Shown piece after piece: positions 27,901-42,900 of a stretch of 64,000 bases of DNA (position 1 is the stretch's first letter; each line of letters starts with the position of its first letter). The position numbers and the translations under genes were made by a program. The DNA lies in the NCBI GenBank assembly GCA_023055505.1, contig JALIRH010000007.1:17032273-17096272 (forward strand), given 5' to 3'. The DNA comes from Callipepla californica brunnescens (Eukaryota > Chordata > Aves > Galliformes > Odontophoridae). Below the pieces are notes generated by a model. It saw only the letters and a program-made list of their open reading frames with translations, did not search any database and was not told the DNA's origin.

Positions 27901-30900
27901 ACTTTGATAGAGAGCTCTAACTCAGTATTGCACAACATTAAAAACAGTTTTAGCACAGTGTATTTTGTGAATTGGATGGGGGCAGCTTGCCAAGGTAACC
28001 ATACTGTAGCTGCTTGGGTTTAAATTCTGTTTTGTTGATTTTAACTAAGATCATCAAGTCATTGCAAGATCCTTTAAAAGGATGCGTTGAACTCCTATTG
28101 CTGATGCTTGTTTATCATGCACTGGAGCTATAACAAGTAACAGATTATGGTCTTTATTGGTGTATCAGATGAATACTCACTTTGAATCTAAACATTCAAG
28201 AGTTCACTGGTAGCATGTGGCATAAGAGGGACTTATCCTACAGTTGCATTTCACAGATGGTCACTGACTATCTTCACCACCGAAACTGTCCATGAATTAG
28301 TTCAAAAACACCTTAGCACTGAATAGTGTTAGATACATGTATTGTTTTGTCTAGAGGATTGAGTTTTTGTTGAAGCCTGATTTCTCCTTCCCCACAGCAC
28401 TAGTGTAGGTAAGGGGAAGATGAAATAGACAGGAAAGTAATGGCAGTGGTTTTAGAGCAAAATTAGTGTTAGAGAATTTGTATCAACAAGAAATGTTTTG
28501 AGTGTGGTGTCCACACTAATACCATTGCTGTTGCAACGTTAGAATATTCAGTACTTCATTTACTGAGTAAACATTTAGAAACATAACATATTTAGCTGTT
28601 TGATCTAACAGTTCACAAGCTAAAAAAAACACTACCACCATATTATGCTTCAAAATATTTACCCAGTCCATATAACATTTTGCATAGACAGTTATCGCTA
28701 CTGCCAGTAAGGCTTAGAACAATGACTTCAGAAAGAGTGCTAGTAAATAACCTTTTGTCTCCTGTTTGATCAAAGAGGCTCTTAGCAAATATTAAGAAAT
28801 CAAGATAATGATTTATACTGAAATTTTCAACTATAGGAATCTTAAATAAGTTTAGAAGCTGTACTGCTCAGTTGATATGTGCATAATTTTAGATTAGAGT
28901 ATGTTTTATCCAAAAGAACAGGGACAGAAGTTCAGTGCAAAATTGGCATATACTGTATTATCTTTTGTATTGATTTTTCCAAGTGGAAATATACCTGAAG
29001 CAGTGCCACCATGTTTTAGTTTCAAAAAAATCTCTTCTTCTGATCTCAGGAGTCAGTAGCACTGATGGAAGGTGCTATTTCAAAGAAAAAAAATGAAAGG
29101 TAAACCTGCAAGTGATAAGGCGAGAAAGCAACAATCACAATCATATTCTCATATTTCTCTTTGAGAAAAATACACATTTATACATCATACAGAAAAACAG
29201 TGGGTTTTTTTTGTTTGGTTGGTTGGTTGGTTGGTTTTTTTTGTTATTTTTTTCCCATAAAATTCAGTGGTGTTTTTAGAAGCATTTTCAAGTAAGTGTA
29301 GGAGAACGGTGTTCGGATCACAGAAAGATTTGGTGTATTTTTCATTTTTAATCCATTGTGTATTAAAACTTTGGAAATACAATAAAGTTTATACTTTCAA
29401 GGCCAGTGTGCTTGTGTGTTCTTCAGTATGCTTTCAGTGGAGGTGGTGAGCTAAAGCAAACACTGATCTGAAATGCTCTTGTTAGGATGTGCTTGTTGCT
29501 GTTAAAGTTTTCCTTATTTCCATGGTATACCAATCTCTGCATCTTGGCCTGGATGGTTAAAGGCAGCTGTAGATTTCTATGACTATGGTTTTGTTAATGG
29601 CTAAGCCATTCTAATAGCTTGTTGGCAGGGAAACTGAGAAGGTTTTGTCCATGCTGTCAACTCTGTGCTGTTTTCCCTCTCCACGTGCTGGGTTGGTGAC
29701 TTGATGTGGCTGGTGGGAGGGCAGTGCCAGAGCAATGTAGTTAGTAGCAGGCACAAGCCTGCTGGAAAGAGTAGTAGAGGCATGGCTTCAAGGATAAAGT
29801 GGAATTCCTCATTTCTCTCAAAAGCAAATCATTGCAATTGACTGAAGGTGCCCTGAGTCTATCTGCTTTCTGTCATCCTTCCTCAAAATGAAGACAGTCA
29901 GCATGGCCATTATCCAAGTGTGTGCTTTTAGAAAGAAGAAAGCAAAAGGTAGATGTGGCACTGTGGGATGCAGTTAGTGGGCATGGTGGTGACGGGTTGA
30001 CGGTTGGATTAGATGATCTTAGAAGTCTTTTCCAACCTTAATGATTTTATGAAAAACAGAGGAAAAGAGAGAAGTAGAAAATAACAAACAGATTTAAATA
30101 TCTGATAGCACTGTAGCTTTGGAGAAAGCTTTCATCTTGTTCTAAACTATACATGCTTAAACAACTGCTGTTTTGTTACTGTGGAACAGTATTAGGATTC
30201 AGTATGTTGGTGGAATTGGTTTGTTCTTTGGAAGTAAAATGCTGGATGAGCATTGGGCATGCTTAAAATTATCTGTGTGTATGCTTCATTTACCACATCT
30301 GTTTCTGAGGCAGGGTCTCAGGTGCTAATATCCTCTGTTTTGTATTTCTTAGTTATTTTTTTAATCAATATTGGACAAACATAAACGGTAAGGAGAAATG
30401 CTTTTCATCATCTGTGAACCACCTTAAAACTGTCGCTACTTCTAGGGCAGCAACTGTAACAAGGAATCTTTTGTTGAGCAGCCTGTCTGTCATTAATATC
30501 CTGTATTAATTCTGTTCTATCTTCTGTAGAACAATTGCAGTGTGTACACGTGGTCTCTCTCAGCTGAGAAATCAGATTTAAAAATAATCCTTTTGTGATT
30601 TTGAGTGGGGATGCTGAAGTTTGCTGGCATTATGTTCCTTTTGTAAGCATCCCTCAGATTACCTTCTAATGCTTTAGTTTTCTCTTCTCCCTAGGACTTG
30701 CTGTACTGAAGCATGTGCTAACACCACGTGTGAAGGCAACTCATGTAGCAATCGACACAATGAAAGACTATCTGGATGCAGTGTATGATGTGACCGTGGC
30801 ATATGAAGGGACTGTGGACCACAAAGGACAAAGAAAATTGGCACCATCTATGACAGGTGAGTTGATATATACGAGACATGCTACAGCCACATGCATGTTA

Positions 30901-33900
30901 ACATGCAGAGACAACTTCTGGTGCTTTTCAGTGCTCTGGAGATAATGTCCACAGTGCTCCAGCCATCTTGCTACTCTTTGATTGGGTATCATGGATTAGT
31001 GACTTGGCAGTAATGCTTATCCACAACATTCCTACCCTCTCCTTCCACTCCCTACTTGCACACAGAGAATATTTCTGTGGTCAGATTCTGTGCACAAGTG
31101 CTCTTCGGAGTTCAAATGAGTTTGAGGCCAGAAGCAACTGGTGCCCTTCACCTTTATGTTTCTTCTAATACTGACATTTGACATGATTGTGTATTCTCCC
31201 ACCTGTATCTGAACAGCCAATCTGTCTGTTGTTAGGTGGTTCACAGTGGTACTTTCCAGTCTGTTTCAATTCTGATATCAAGGGGAAAATACGCTATATT
31301 AGTTCAGCCTTGTGTTGTCTGAGGGGCTTGCAGGTAAATTCTTAGCTAACTTACCACTCCTAAGCTGGTCCAGTGTCAGTGTGGGGCTAGGACTTAGTTC
31401 CTTCTGCTAAAAATAGTTGTCTGTACAGCTGTTTCCATCTCACTTTGTTAATGGGTGCAACTTCTTGAGGTGATATGAAGTTCGTCCTTCCAGATGCTGG
31501 ATTTTGTCTGTTGTTGTTTGTTGGTTTTGTTTTTTTTTTTTTTTTTCCTGGTTCTGGAATTCTCTGTTTTTAAGTTTACACCAAGTTTAAAATAGGTAAG
31601 AAACATGACTATTAGCACTGTGTATTAACTGTTGTAAGTGCTTAGAATAGTTTTGTGGTTAAATATTGAGTTATAATTTAATGTATTTTATTTCAGACAT
31701 AATCTTATTTTAAACTTAGTTTTGGAGATTTTTATTACTTAGATTTATTTTTTTTAAACTACAGACCCCTTGAAGACTGACAGCCTCCCTCTTATCCTGT
31801 CATTCAAGATTCCATTAAAAATAGATTTGTTTCCCCTTCCCTGTAGCGTATCTTGTTTCATAACTTGATTATTAGACTCTCATGCTGGACTTTTCACCGC
31901 CTGATGGTTAATTAAGCTATTAAAATATCATTACCTAATGATAAAATGGCAAACATTCAAATTCCTTACAAACAGTCTTCACCTATTGAGCTTTCAGGTT
32001 TCTATGAAATATGATATAATTACATAAACTGAACTAATGAACTGAATTTCCCTGTTGGCTGCTTCTTGTGCCCGGTGTCAAGTGGCAATCAGGTGTTTTG
32101 GGGTGACCGCTGCACATCCAGCTTTCTCAGATCTCCAGGGTGGGGAGCCCAGCCTTTGTGGCAAGGCTACATATGCATCACTCAGGAATGTATATCAGCA
32201 TTACTGATGAGGCTGGAATAATTACTGTCTGAGGCTTTGGTAACAGTAAAGCTAGTAACACAAAATGAAGTGAAGCCAACCAGTTGTTATCCATTACAGA
32301 GTAGATAAAGAGAATATCCCTCCAGAACATTCCAAGATTTTGTGGCAGTCACATATATTCCATACAATATAAATTATGTAGATTAAGGAGTCTTTATAAA
32401 TTAAAGAGGGGAACATTCCTTTAGACCCTCCAGACACAACATGGAAGAAAAAAATAGTAATTTCTCTTGTAAAAAGTCAACATCATTTCACTGCTCTGTA
32501 GCAGTCCAACAATTAGTCTGCTCAGTAATATAATGCAATAAAAAGATTTGAATTATACATATGCATTTGAGATCCTTTATTGTTCTTAATCCTTGTACAC
32601 TATATAGTGTATAAAGTGTTATTTTCGTATGTATATTTCATATGAATATTTTGTATTTGTGTCAGTGCTGAAGGAGAACGTTTTAATTCTGATCAGAAAA
32701 AGTGGCAGTACAATCGTGGTAATTTGTAAAAGATAAGGTCAATGTGTCTTTTTCAATCTAGGAAATCTAATTGAAATTTATGGCATGAAAAACAAACTTC
32801 TGATAAACTCAATTTTACTCGATGACCGTATTTCCCGTAGTATGACATTTCCCATGTGAATGAAACCAAAATTCCACGCAGGTATAATATGTTTCTTGAA
32901 ATGCACTTTGCTTTCAGTTCTGTAAGCCCCAGTTCCTCAGTAAAGCCTGGAGAAAAGCATACTTATCCAGGGATATGGTCAGCTTTTGGCTGCCATCTTC
33001 AGTAGAAAACAAAGCAGGTTACAAGAAGCACTGTAGTCATTATGAGTAGTACAGCCATGCTTTATCTGGGAAATCAGGTTAACAATAATACGCCAAACTG
33101 AAAAATAAAAAGAGAAAAAAAATGAGTTCTAAATTCTGTAATATAGAATTTTCTTAGAGAAGGTGAATTTTTTTCACCCTAGAGAACTTAAATATCATGA
33201 TGTTTTAATTATTCAACGGGATTAAAACCAAGCACAGTATGCTCACAACTGGAACAATGACATTCACCATCCTTTCTGCACTAATGCGTAGAGTAGAGCC
33301 CTGAATGCCAATCACATCTGATAACATGCTGCCTCTTTACTGTGGGCAAATTATTGAAGTATATCCTTTCAAATGTGTTGAATTTTCTGTGGTTTTCTGT
33401 GCACTTAAAAATTTTATTGGCGCTTTCCAGCTGGAAGTTCTGTTTCAGAAGATGTAGATTTAATTAGAGGCTGTATACAGGGACATTCCATGTTGTTAGT
33501 GCTTCACATCCAGTTGTGGCTTAATGGTTGCAATTCGTATTTTGTATATTTTCTACCGTGTATACATTATTCATTCCTTTTCATTACAACAAGTTTGGAT
33601 CTTGGTATGTTTTCAGTGGAATTTTTCCCCCCAACATGGCAACCTCTCAGAGGAGTAACAGTTTCTCACAGATGTCTTCCCTCTCCCAGTACTGAAGATG
33701 GTTTGTCCATATCATTAAAGACAGTGATGATTCCACACAGGGAAGAACATGCTGCTAGACTGTGTTTATTTGTGATCCCTAGAATTCTGAGATCCAAATA
33801 ATCACTTGGGCAGTTCAGTACAACTAGGATGCAATTTATGTTTAAATTCTTCAACAGTTTAGAAGAAAAAAGGAAAGATAATGGATCTGCTTGTGCTGGA

Positions 33901-36900
33901 TTTGTTGGAAATGTTTTACCATAGCTAAACCAAGTATTATTACTATTACTATTATTATTATTATTGTGAAAAAAAGAAAAAAAATTAGGTTCTCTTTTCT
34001 TTTTTCCTTCTTCCAGATGAATGTGCTGAGTGTTCACATCCCACTTTGCCTGATGTTAAGGGGTAGCTCTCACGGGACGTGGGAACTGTTGTCATTCTTG
34101 CACCTGAAAGAGCATTATGCACACATTTACATCTTTATTATTTTGCCTGCAGCCTGGAGGTTTTACCATAACCAGATGGTATTTATCTGGCCACTGCAGA
34201 TGAAAGAGTGTGTGAAATAGCAGCATGTGACAATGGTAAACACTGAACAAAAATAGAAAGTACATGTAGACTCTGTCTTCAAGAAGTCAGAGGAGTTCCT
34301 GAGAATTATTGACTCTGCTGTATATCAATTCCAGAACAAACACTTTGAAAGCATGTGTGTGTGTACATTTCTGAAAATCAGTACATCACTTTGATCGGTA
34401 TAATTTGAGGAGGTCAGGCTAGCCAAACTTCCCCAGGGGAAATTATGCTTTTCCAAATGCCTGTACTTTTATTAGAATCCAGTTAGCCAGTGAAGTACAG
34501 AACAATAGCAAAGAAACTGGAGCAATGGAAAGCAATCTTTGTCTGGACCGTAGCCTGCATTTGATCATATCTGCTGTTTTTTAATATCCAAAGAATGATA
34601 ACAGGCACATAGTTACAGATAAGTTGAAATAATTAAAAGAACCCCACATATAAGCTGATAAACAGTATTAGGTATATAAAACAGACAAAAATGAGACTTA
34701 TAATGATGAAGTGACTAATAATCTGTTCAAATCTGTGCTAGTTGCATGAAAAACATTTAAAATGAAATTGCACTTTAGAGCAACTGAAAGGATGTGAATT
34801 AGAAGTGAGGCTGGACATCAGTACTGATGAAATCTCTGGAGGTCCGTTGCACCCCCTGCAATTCCATAATTCTGTGAGATTTGCAGCAAGTGTGGGATAA
34901 CTTTTATGGCTTTTTGACATTTATGGTAAATCGAATGTCATGAATTTGTCATGCTGCATCTGTTCGAGCAAAGTTTAACTACCTTTCATATTTCATAATG
35001 TAAGTTTTCCATTGAAATATTTGGAGGAATTTTGATAATAGCACTGTTTGGGAGCGAGGTTCTAATGATATTCTATCTTACAATCATGGTTGAAAGGAAA
35101 ACTGATTTTATTTAGTGTAAAGTATATGACATTTTTAATACAGTTGATTTCACCTGTTACCGCAGAATAAGTAATCAATCTGTTTTAAATGGAATGCTTT
35201 TTTACTTGTCCTCCATGGGGCTAGATTTGTCACTTTAGGACCACTGTCATTTTATATTGAAAGTAGCTTGAGGAGAACAAAGCCTGTCCATTAGTTTCTG
35301 GATGACTTATTTGAAGTGGTACTTTAGGCACAGATTTGTACTTGTGTGTCAGTACTCTGCACTTAAGGACTGTCTTGGTAATTGAGAAGTATTTTAGTTC
35401 CATAACAATTAAACAATGTGCTACTGTTTGTAAATAATGGCATTCGCCAAACAACTGCATCAGTTCATGGGAATGTGTACAGGCTATACAGGCCTTGCTG
35501 TAGTTCCTCATAGGACTTCAAAAACCAGAGAAAATAAGCCTGTCAGAGCATGGTTGCCGGAAGGACTAAGGACATCTGTTTTTTTGCCTATCTCAGAATA
35601 AGAACATGAAGAGATGGGAGTCCTTGTAGCCCTGTTTCCTGCCTCCTCCAAGAAGTACCTTGGGTGCCTGAGGGCAGTAAGGCAAGCACCCATGATACTT
35701 TCTCTTCCCAAATGACAATCACTTGTGGATGCTGTTTCTGTGTGTTACAAACATGTCCTCAGTGGGGATAACAACCCCTCCAGTTTCCCCATGAGCCCAA
35801 GATAGGTGCATTTCTCATCAGAAACAAGAGCCTTGTACATCTCCATTATCTCCAGGCAGCTCCTACTGAATGTAGGCATTAGTGGCTTCCCTTTGGGAAT
35901 GCATAATCAGAAGACACAATGGTCATCAGCAAACCTTTGCTAAACAAATTGGTTTTTCAAAGTAATTACCTTCACAGAATTGCTCTGGTCCCTGCACCTC
36001 GTGCGTATGTGCAAGAAACGCTTGGGCAGCATTTATGCACAACAGCTTGAGGAATTCCTGATCCTTATGCAAAAGTGCATGTAAACCCTGAGGATACCAA
36101 TAACAGCTCCTTCACACTGTCAGATTTAGCTAGAAATATGTTGCTGCACTGAGAGCTATGTTTGGTTTTGCTTTTTAGGGTTTTTTTCTTGTACATCAGA
36201 GTCCTTTTTTTTTTTTTTTTTTCCTACAGTGTTTGTGGTACTTTTCTCTGTTTATCAAAACAAACTGGCTGAACAAAAGGGAAAAACAGAAATCCTAACA
36301 GTACTGGCATGGTTCCGAACAGATCCTGTTTATTGGCTGGAGAGATCATTGTTCCAATCCTTGAGTTTCTTCTTTTTTTTGTGTACATGTATTAAAATTG
36401 TTTTTCCCATTTCTGAAACTTGAAAAATGTGCCAGGGAAGATGGAGTTATGTGTAGGAAGTCTCAAAAATCTGGTCCTTTCCAGCCACATTCTGTGAGGC
36501 CCAACATAATCCAGGCTGTTGCTGGCAACCTATTGATCAAAACTTTCATACTTCTGTAGGAAGCGACAGAATTTGGCCAACATACAATATTTGCAAATTG
36601 TTATAGAGCAGCGCAAAGGCCAGAATGCATCTGTTAAAAAAAACAGATTAAAGCCATTCAAAGATTGCATCAGTGAACTGTGATGTGCAATGGCTGCGGG
36701 TCTTCATTGCACAACATCTTGTTTCAGCAAGATAGCCGACAGTGACACTCTGCAGCTCTCTGATGCTGATACCAGTACAGAAAAACGTGTGCACCATTTT
36801 CTGATAGTAGCTGTAAAAGGTCCTTTCCATCTGGATGTCTTTAGAAAGGTACAGAAATATGGTTATCTACACTTGAAGTAAAAGGATTTAAGATGCTGTT

Positions 36901-39900
36901 CTTATCTGTCATCTGTGGGATCTTTTAGTGGGTTTTTTGAGCTTTCACATCTTTCCCTCAGCTTCCCTTCTTCAAACTGAAAACTCAGCCCTTTAGATGT
37001 TTCCTTGTTTTATAATGCATATGCTTTTCTGCCTGAAATGTTTTAGTTATTCCTTTCTACTGTATTGTTTTCCAATTCTATATTCTCATTGAGATACAGA
37101 GTTTGGAGTTGCAAACACCTCAAAATGCAGGCTCACGATCTTTTTATATATAGCTGCAAGGTGGCTCCTTTTTACCTGCTCTCAGTGTCCTTGCTGATGC
37201 TGCCCAGTGGAGGGATTTGGGGCTGCTACTGTCTGACTGAGAGGGTAGTTCAGAGAATCACCACTGACCTCCCAAACTGTAGCCACCAATTCCAAGCAAA
37301 GCATCATATTTCAGTTATTCTTCCCCACACTTATCTGGGCTGTGGCTTGGCTGCCGCATTTTTCCCATCTGCTCAACGTGGAGGTCCTTTAGATGTTCCT
37401 CATCACCGTCTGGCATTTGATCTCCCGAAATTGCTTAAGATCTCCTGAAAAAGATATGAAGAACTGGAGATTTCACTGTCTGGTCATTGGTCACGATGAG
37501 GAATAAAACCAATCCTAGCATCAGTCAGTCTGTGGAGAACCACGGCTGCTGGTTTTTTCCATCCTGAAAAGTGACCATTAAGTCCCTCCATTTGTTTCCT
37601 CTCCTTTAAGCAGCTTTTGATCTATAAAACATCATTTCCTCTAATCCCATGGCAGCTTAGTTTCTTTAATAGCCTTCAGTGTAGTAGAACCCTGTCAAAG
37701 CCTTTATGAAAATTCAAATATATCATGTCTTGCAAATCCCCTTTATCCGCCTGCTCCTTGACACTGTTGTAGAAAGTCATCAAATTGGTGAGACGGGATT
37801 TCACTTTACAGAATCTATTCTTTTCCAACAGACTGTGATTATCCGTGTGCTTAGTGACCTTTCTATAGACTCTGCTATCTTACCCAGGGATGTAAGACTC
37901 TTTGGTTTGTATTTCCCAGAATCATCTCTAAACCCCGCATTTGTGGAAGGGAAACACCGCATTTTTCTGGTGGAGTGGCTGTTTGTGATGAAGGGCTACA
38001 CATTTTGTGTTCAAATTCCACGTTTGAGAGCTTTTGGATGAGTGTTGTTTGGTTTTGGTGACTTCCTGGCATCTAACTTGTTTATTTAGTCTAATAATTT
38101 CTGTCGGTTTACTTACTGATCTAGTTCCTTTGAACAACACGGAACAAAGAATGCGAGAGGTGTAGGGATAAGACAATTTCAGTTAGAAAGACTAGTGCAG
38201 GCAATTATTTGAGCATCTTTGTGCAGTCTTACACTTTACCACGCTCTTCACACCTTCGTCATCCAGCAGTCCCACTAGTTCCTTAGCTGGTTTATTCCTT
38301 TTGATGTATTCAAACAGTTTAATCATTTGCATTTTTAAGTTCTGTTTTCATCCCTTTAATTTGTATTTGGCATGAGCTGATCTATGAGTTTTCCTTACTT
38401 CGATAAGCTTTCTATTTTTCAAAAGCGAAGGGATATAACAGTAGCATCCTTAATTTTCCTATGAAGCCATGCAGATGGGTTTCACACTTCTTGTTTTCCA
38501 GTGCTGCATGGGTTTCATTTGAGTTTCTAGTACAAGTTTTGCTGTTTAGGATTTTTTAACAGCGCGTGGGCTGCCTTTCTTTCTGCTGTTTCTTCTTGTG
38601 TTCAAGAAACATTTATATGTTGTACTGTGGGACATGGTTTAGTGGGAAATACTAGTGGTCAGTGGGCAGTTGGACTGGATGATCTTAGAGGCCTTTTTCA
38701 ACCCTGGTGATTCTGTGATTCTGTAGTATTTTAACACTTTACCTTCTCCTCTTCCATGCTCCCTCCAATTACAGAGTTCTTTTAATTGTATATGACGGTT
38801 CTGCATTTATTTTACAGTTGTTACAGACCACTTTTCACTAATACTGTGCACTACTCTAGGCCCCATTGGGAACATCACCTTTTCTTGTGGGTTCTGCAAA
38901 TAGTTGTTCCAGGAAATAATTTGCTGTTCTTTCTCTTTCCTCCTCTGCACGTCATCTCGACGAAGCATTGGTGTGGTTCAGTAAAGGAAAAGCTGGAATC
39001 TCACACTCCTGCAATTGCAGCTCTCAGTCTGGCTTAACATTCTCACCACTGTCATCAAACTTATAATCTTGTTAATAAGGCAGTATTGACACCATCTAGT
39101 GTATCTAGTTAGTATATATATTTTTAGAGGATACAACAAAGTTTGTTTGTTTTTGCTTTTGTCTCCTTGTACTATTTTTATGCTATTGTACTGTATAAAG
39201 CCCTTGCACGTACTGCCATGCCCTCACCTGTATTTCCCAGGGGAATCCTATTTTTCTTGTAACTAAAGGTCCTCCAGCTCCACGTTTACTTACTGCACTG
39301 TATCCCTCATAGGTTAACCTGGAGAAACAGACCTCTCTCTGCCCTTGGTTTGCTTTCCCTTCCGGCGCTGTTTGACTGCAGCACAGCTTTATTTTTCAGA
39401 GCAAGCAGTGAAATAGTTTCCTGGCAGCTCAACTTGGGGTGATGGAAAGCACAGAGCTGAGAAACAATGCAGCGCTTAAATCTGTGTTTATTTTGCCAAT
39501 TGGTGGTTAATTTGGTGTACAAAATAAATGAAAGCAGAGAGATAGGATTTCATTCTTTTGAGGAGGAGATAATCTCTAAACTGCTTTGGTAACTGAATTT
39601 AAGTCCACACTAGTGGAAATTTAAGAAGTAAAGAAAGCATCTGCAGTTCAGAGAGAAATATACATTTGCTGTCACGATTTTGCCAGTAAAACTGTGCACA
39701 GGACAACACATAGTGTTTTGTTACTGAAGGAGACACACTGTTATGTGTTCTAAATATTAGTTCTTTTGAATAAAAGTGCATTATTCAGATCTCAGTTTCC
39801 TGTGATACCATTCTCACCATATTGCAAGCATTATTTTGGGTTGATAATGATGGGACAAAGGGGAACAGTTTTAAACTAAGACAAGGGGAGATTTGGGTTA

Positions 39901-42900
39901 GGTGTCAGGATGAAGGTTCTAATTCAGAGGGTGGTGATGCACTGGAACAGGTTGCCCAGAGAGGTTGTGGATGCCAAGGCCAGGTTGGATGTGGCTCTGG
40001 GCAGCCTGGTCTAGTGGTTGGTGACCCTGTCCATGGGAGGGGGTTGAAACTCAGTGATCTTTAAGGTTCTTTTCAACCCCGGCCATTCTTTGAAGTCCAT
40101 TAAAATAGCAAACTGAGGGTTGCTGAAGTGGATTTGACTATATCAGGCTTCCATTTGCCCTTTCTTAATTGTGAAGGACTTCAGCAATAATGATGAAGCA
40201 GTCAAAAAGCCAGTGTAAGAGGCTGAAATCTGAGCTACCCTATTGCTGTTGTATTTCAAGTGCACATAAAACCAGACTTTGTTAGTTGTTGAAGACTGAA
40301 ATATCCGTGCAAATACAACATCTCTGTCAAAACTTCCTTAATGGGCAAAACAAATAATTTAGAGTGGTGAAATAAACTTCTGTGTCTTTGTTAGGGGGGA
40401 AAGTATTCTAAAGCCATTAATATATCCCTACTCAATATCAGGAGTGGTTAAGTTTTGGAGTTTCTCTCCTTCCCTCACTTTCCCTGGTAATTCTGTTAAC
40501 TTAAAAAATAGAACTAATTGAATTTGAATGAGAGGCATTGAACACTGACAGATCTTTGCCTATGTCCCAGCAAACAAAACTGTGCATGCAAAATATTTGT
40601 TTGCAACTAAAAAGTCTGGGAAACTGGTTCCTATCGTGGAAGCAGTTGCATCCCTTTAATTAATTCCAAATCTGCGTTGAATCCTTCATTCCTGGGTTAG
40701 CTGTATTCTGTCCCACAGGGAAGGGTTGGCAATTTGCAGTTTAAGAACCAAATTGTAAAGTCTCCTTTATTCTTTTCAGTTCTTTCCATCTGCTGTAATT
40801 GGTCACTTAAAGCATTATAAACATTCTGCACTTGTATCCGTTATTTAACCAGGCAGAAAGTTCTGTTAGGAAAGTCCCTCTCACATCTGAATCAGTCCTC
40901 TTGTCTCCCACACAAGTTGTTGGTGGTCATTTAAGCCAGATCATGGTTGATTCTTGGTTGACCAACACTGTCTCTGGTACGATGCTCGATTATAATGCAT
41001 GATTTGCAGTTACCTTTTGAAGGCAAGTTCAGCCTTCCTTGTTCCTGCTGTTAATTATAACAAATTTTGGCAAATTTAGGAGTCTGAAAAGTCTGTCAGA
41101 TGTTGGCCTCAAGGGCTAATGTCCCTGAAGTTGGACGTAATTTGCACATAATAAATGGCTTCAGTAAGATTTTGTTTCTTAGCTTAATTGCATAAGTCTT
41201 TGGGGAGGTTAGCTAATGTGAAATTAAGGGTCATGGGACCACCACAAACCTTGTTGATAAAATCCAGCTGTTTCTTCTCAAAAACAACCTGTCAGTAAAC
41301 TGTTCTTCTGAGGTGATTGCAGTGATGTGATGCACCTTAAATAAATAAATAAATAAATAAAAGAAGGAAAAAGAAAAAAATAAAATGATTAGTTGCATTA
41401 GACCATTAAATGAATTGGATAGTTAAAGACTAATCAGATTCCACGACTAGCTTGATTGCACGTGTTATAAGGTCAGCTGCAGTCGTACTGGATGTCCAGG
41501 CTTTGGATACAATGGCTTTGAGTCAATGGCTGTGAACATTGATCCTCTCCTGGGAGAAGACCCTGAAGTTGCAGATCACACAGCCTTCAGTGTGCCTGTA
41601 CTTAATTGCAAGGCTGTGGAGAAGGGCACTGGGACTTACGTAGGTGGCCAGAGGAAGTTTTAGGATCTTCACAGCTGCGGACAAAATGTAAACTGACTGA
41701 AGAAGACCAGTGTAGGAAGTAGAAAGAAACAGCTTGCACTGGAACTTTAGTGTAGAAAAAATAGCGGCAAGGCTTAGGTATTTGGAGGGGGTTTTGCTTT
41801 CAAAGCAGATTAGTGATGTTGCTGTATTTCAGACTTCGGTTCCTTTTGAAATATCGATATCTTACTCCATTTGTGTTGAGTCTGATAATGTACACTGTTG
41901 CTATCTTTAAATAACAAAATGCCATTCCTTTTAAGAAGTATAATGTTAGTTTTAAAATTATCACACGGCTTTTAACAATCCTCTCACGTAACTTAAAATT
42001 ATACTTTTGTAATTCTCTTGAGTCATTTATGGCAGATTATAAATAACATCAGGAAGGAGCTGCTTGTTCCTATGCAGAACAATCTGTGTGCTGTGAATAA
42101 AAAGAAACGTACACTATACAATGCACAGAACATTTTAAATATATTTTAAAGCTGGATCTTCATCGGTAGCTGAATATGCATGGCAGAGATGCTTTTTATA
42201 TTAGTATAAAAAAGACCATACCATTTGGCTTCTGGGCACTTGTTTTCTGTAATACAGCTCTGTGTATTTTTAGAATATCCCACGTAATAGGTAATGTACC
42301 CCCGAAAGAGGATTTATACATCAGTGAACATTACAAGCAGTTAAGATCTGGACAGTATGTCCCTCCTTTTAAAATATTAATGGTGTACTTCTAGGCGTTT
42401 GTATAGTGGATGACCTTCATGTGCTGTCTTGGACAGTATCCCCAGAGAATCACACCTGGAAAATCCTTTCTGATCATTAAAACCAAGTGGGAAAACCTAT
42501 TCTCAGATACGTGAACCTTGATTTCATCCTGGCTAGGAAAAGCTTTTTGCATAAAGCTGCAGGCAGTTGTGTATACATACCATCATTCTGGACTTTGAGG
42601 TCCCTCACTTGCCTGCCATCTAACAGCTGTAGCTAGGAGATGGCTTTGCCAGATCTTCAAGGGCAGTAGTATATTTAGAGTTGTTTCTGTTTGCCATGGC
42701 TAGGAGGTGGGCCTGTTTCTCGCTGGAGCCCTTGTTCAGTCCTTGAGCTGATGGCAGTGTTGTTCCCCAAGTGCTGATGCCTGTACAGTGAAGGGCTCTC
42801 TGCCTGAGGACTGGACATAGTTTGCATCAGTGTGCCATAAGACTTCACTGATCCCTTTATCTCTTCTCCTTCCATCCCCCCTTTAGAATCACACAAACAC

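Larger units (their letters stand above)
20824..30694 (+). other. AGPAT5 intron 5
   Basis: A 9,871-bp AT-rich intron. It contains a CR1 copy in reverse orientation (27106-27455), a CR1-type tail (29950-30052), an AC microsatellite and a TTGG microsatellite. A higher-GC patch at about 22.25-22.56 kb has no recognised identity. No supported exon was found. Confidence 0.75.

Noticed and set aside
41339..41362. AAAT-repeat tract considered as a retrotransposon poly(A) tail
   Set aside because: No LINE or SINE body could be recognised upstream, so it is kept as a simple repeat.
42176..42394. 72-codon plus-strand frame in intron 6 with a protein-like stretch (NVPPKEDLYISEHYKQL)
   Set aside because: No family recognised, no convincing splice sites tied to AGPAT5 phases, and short enough to be chance.
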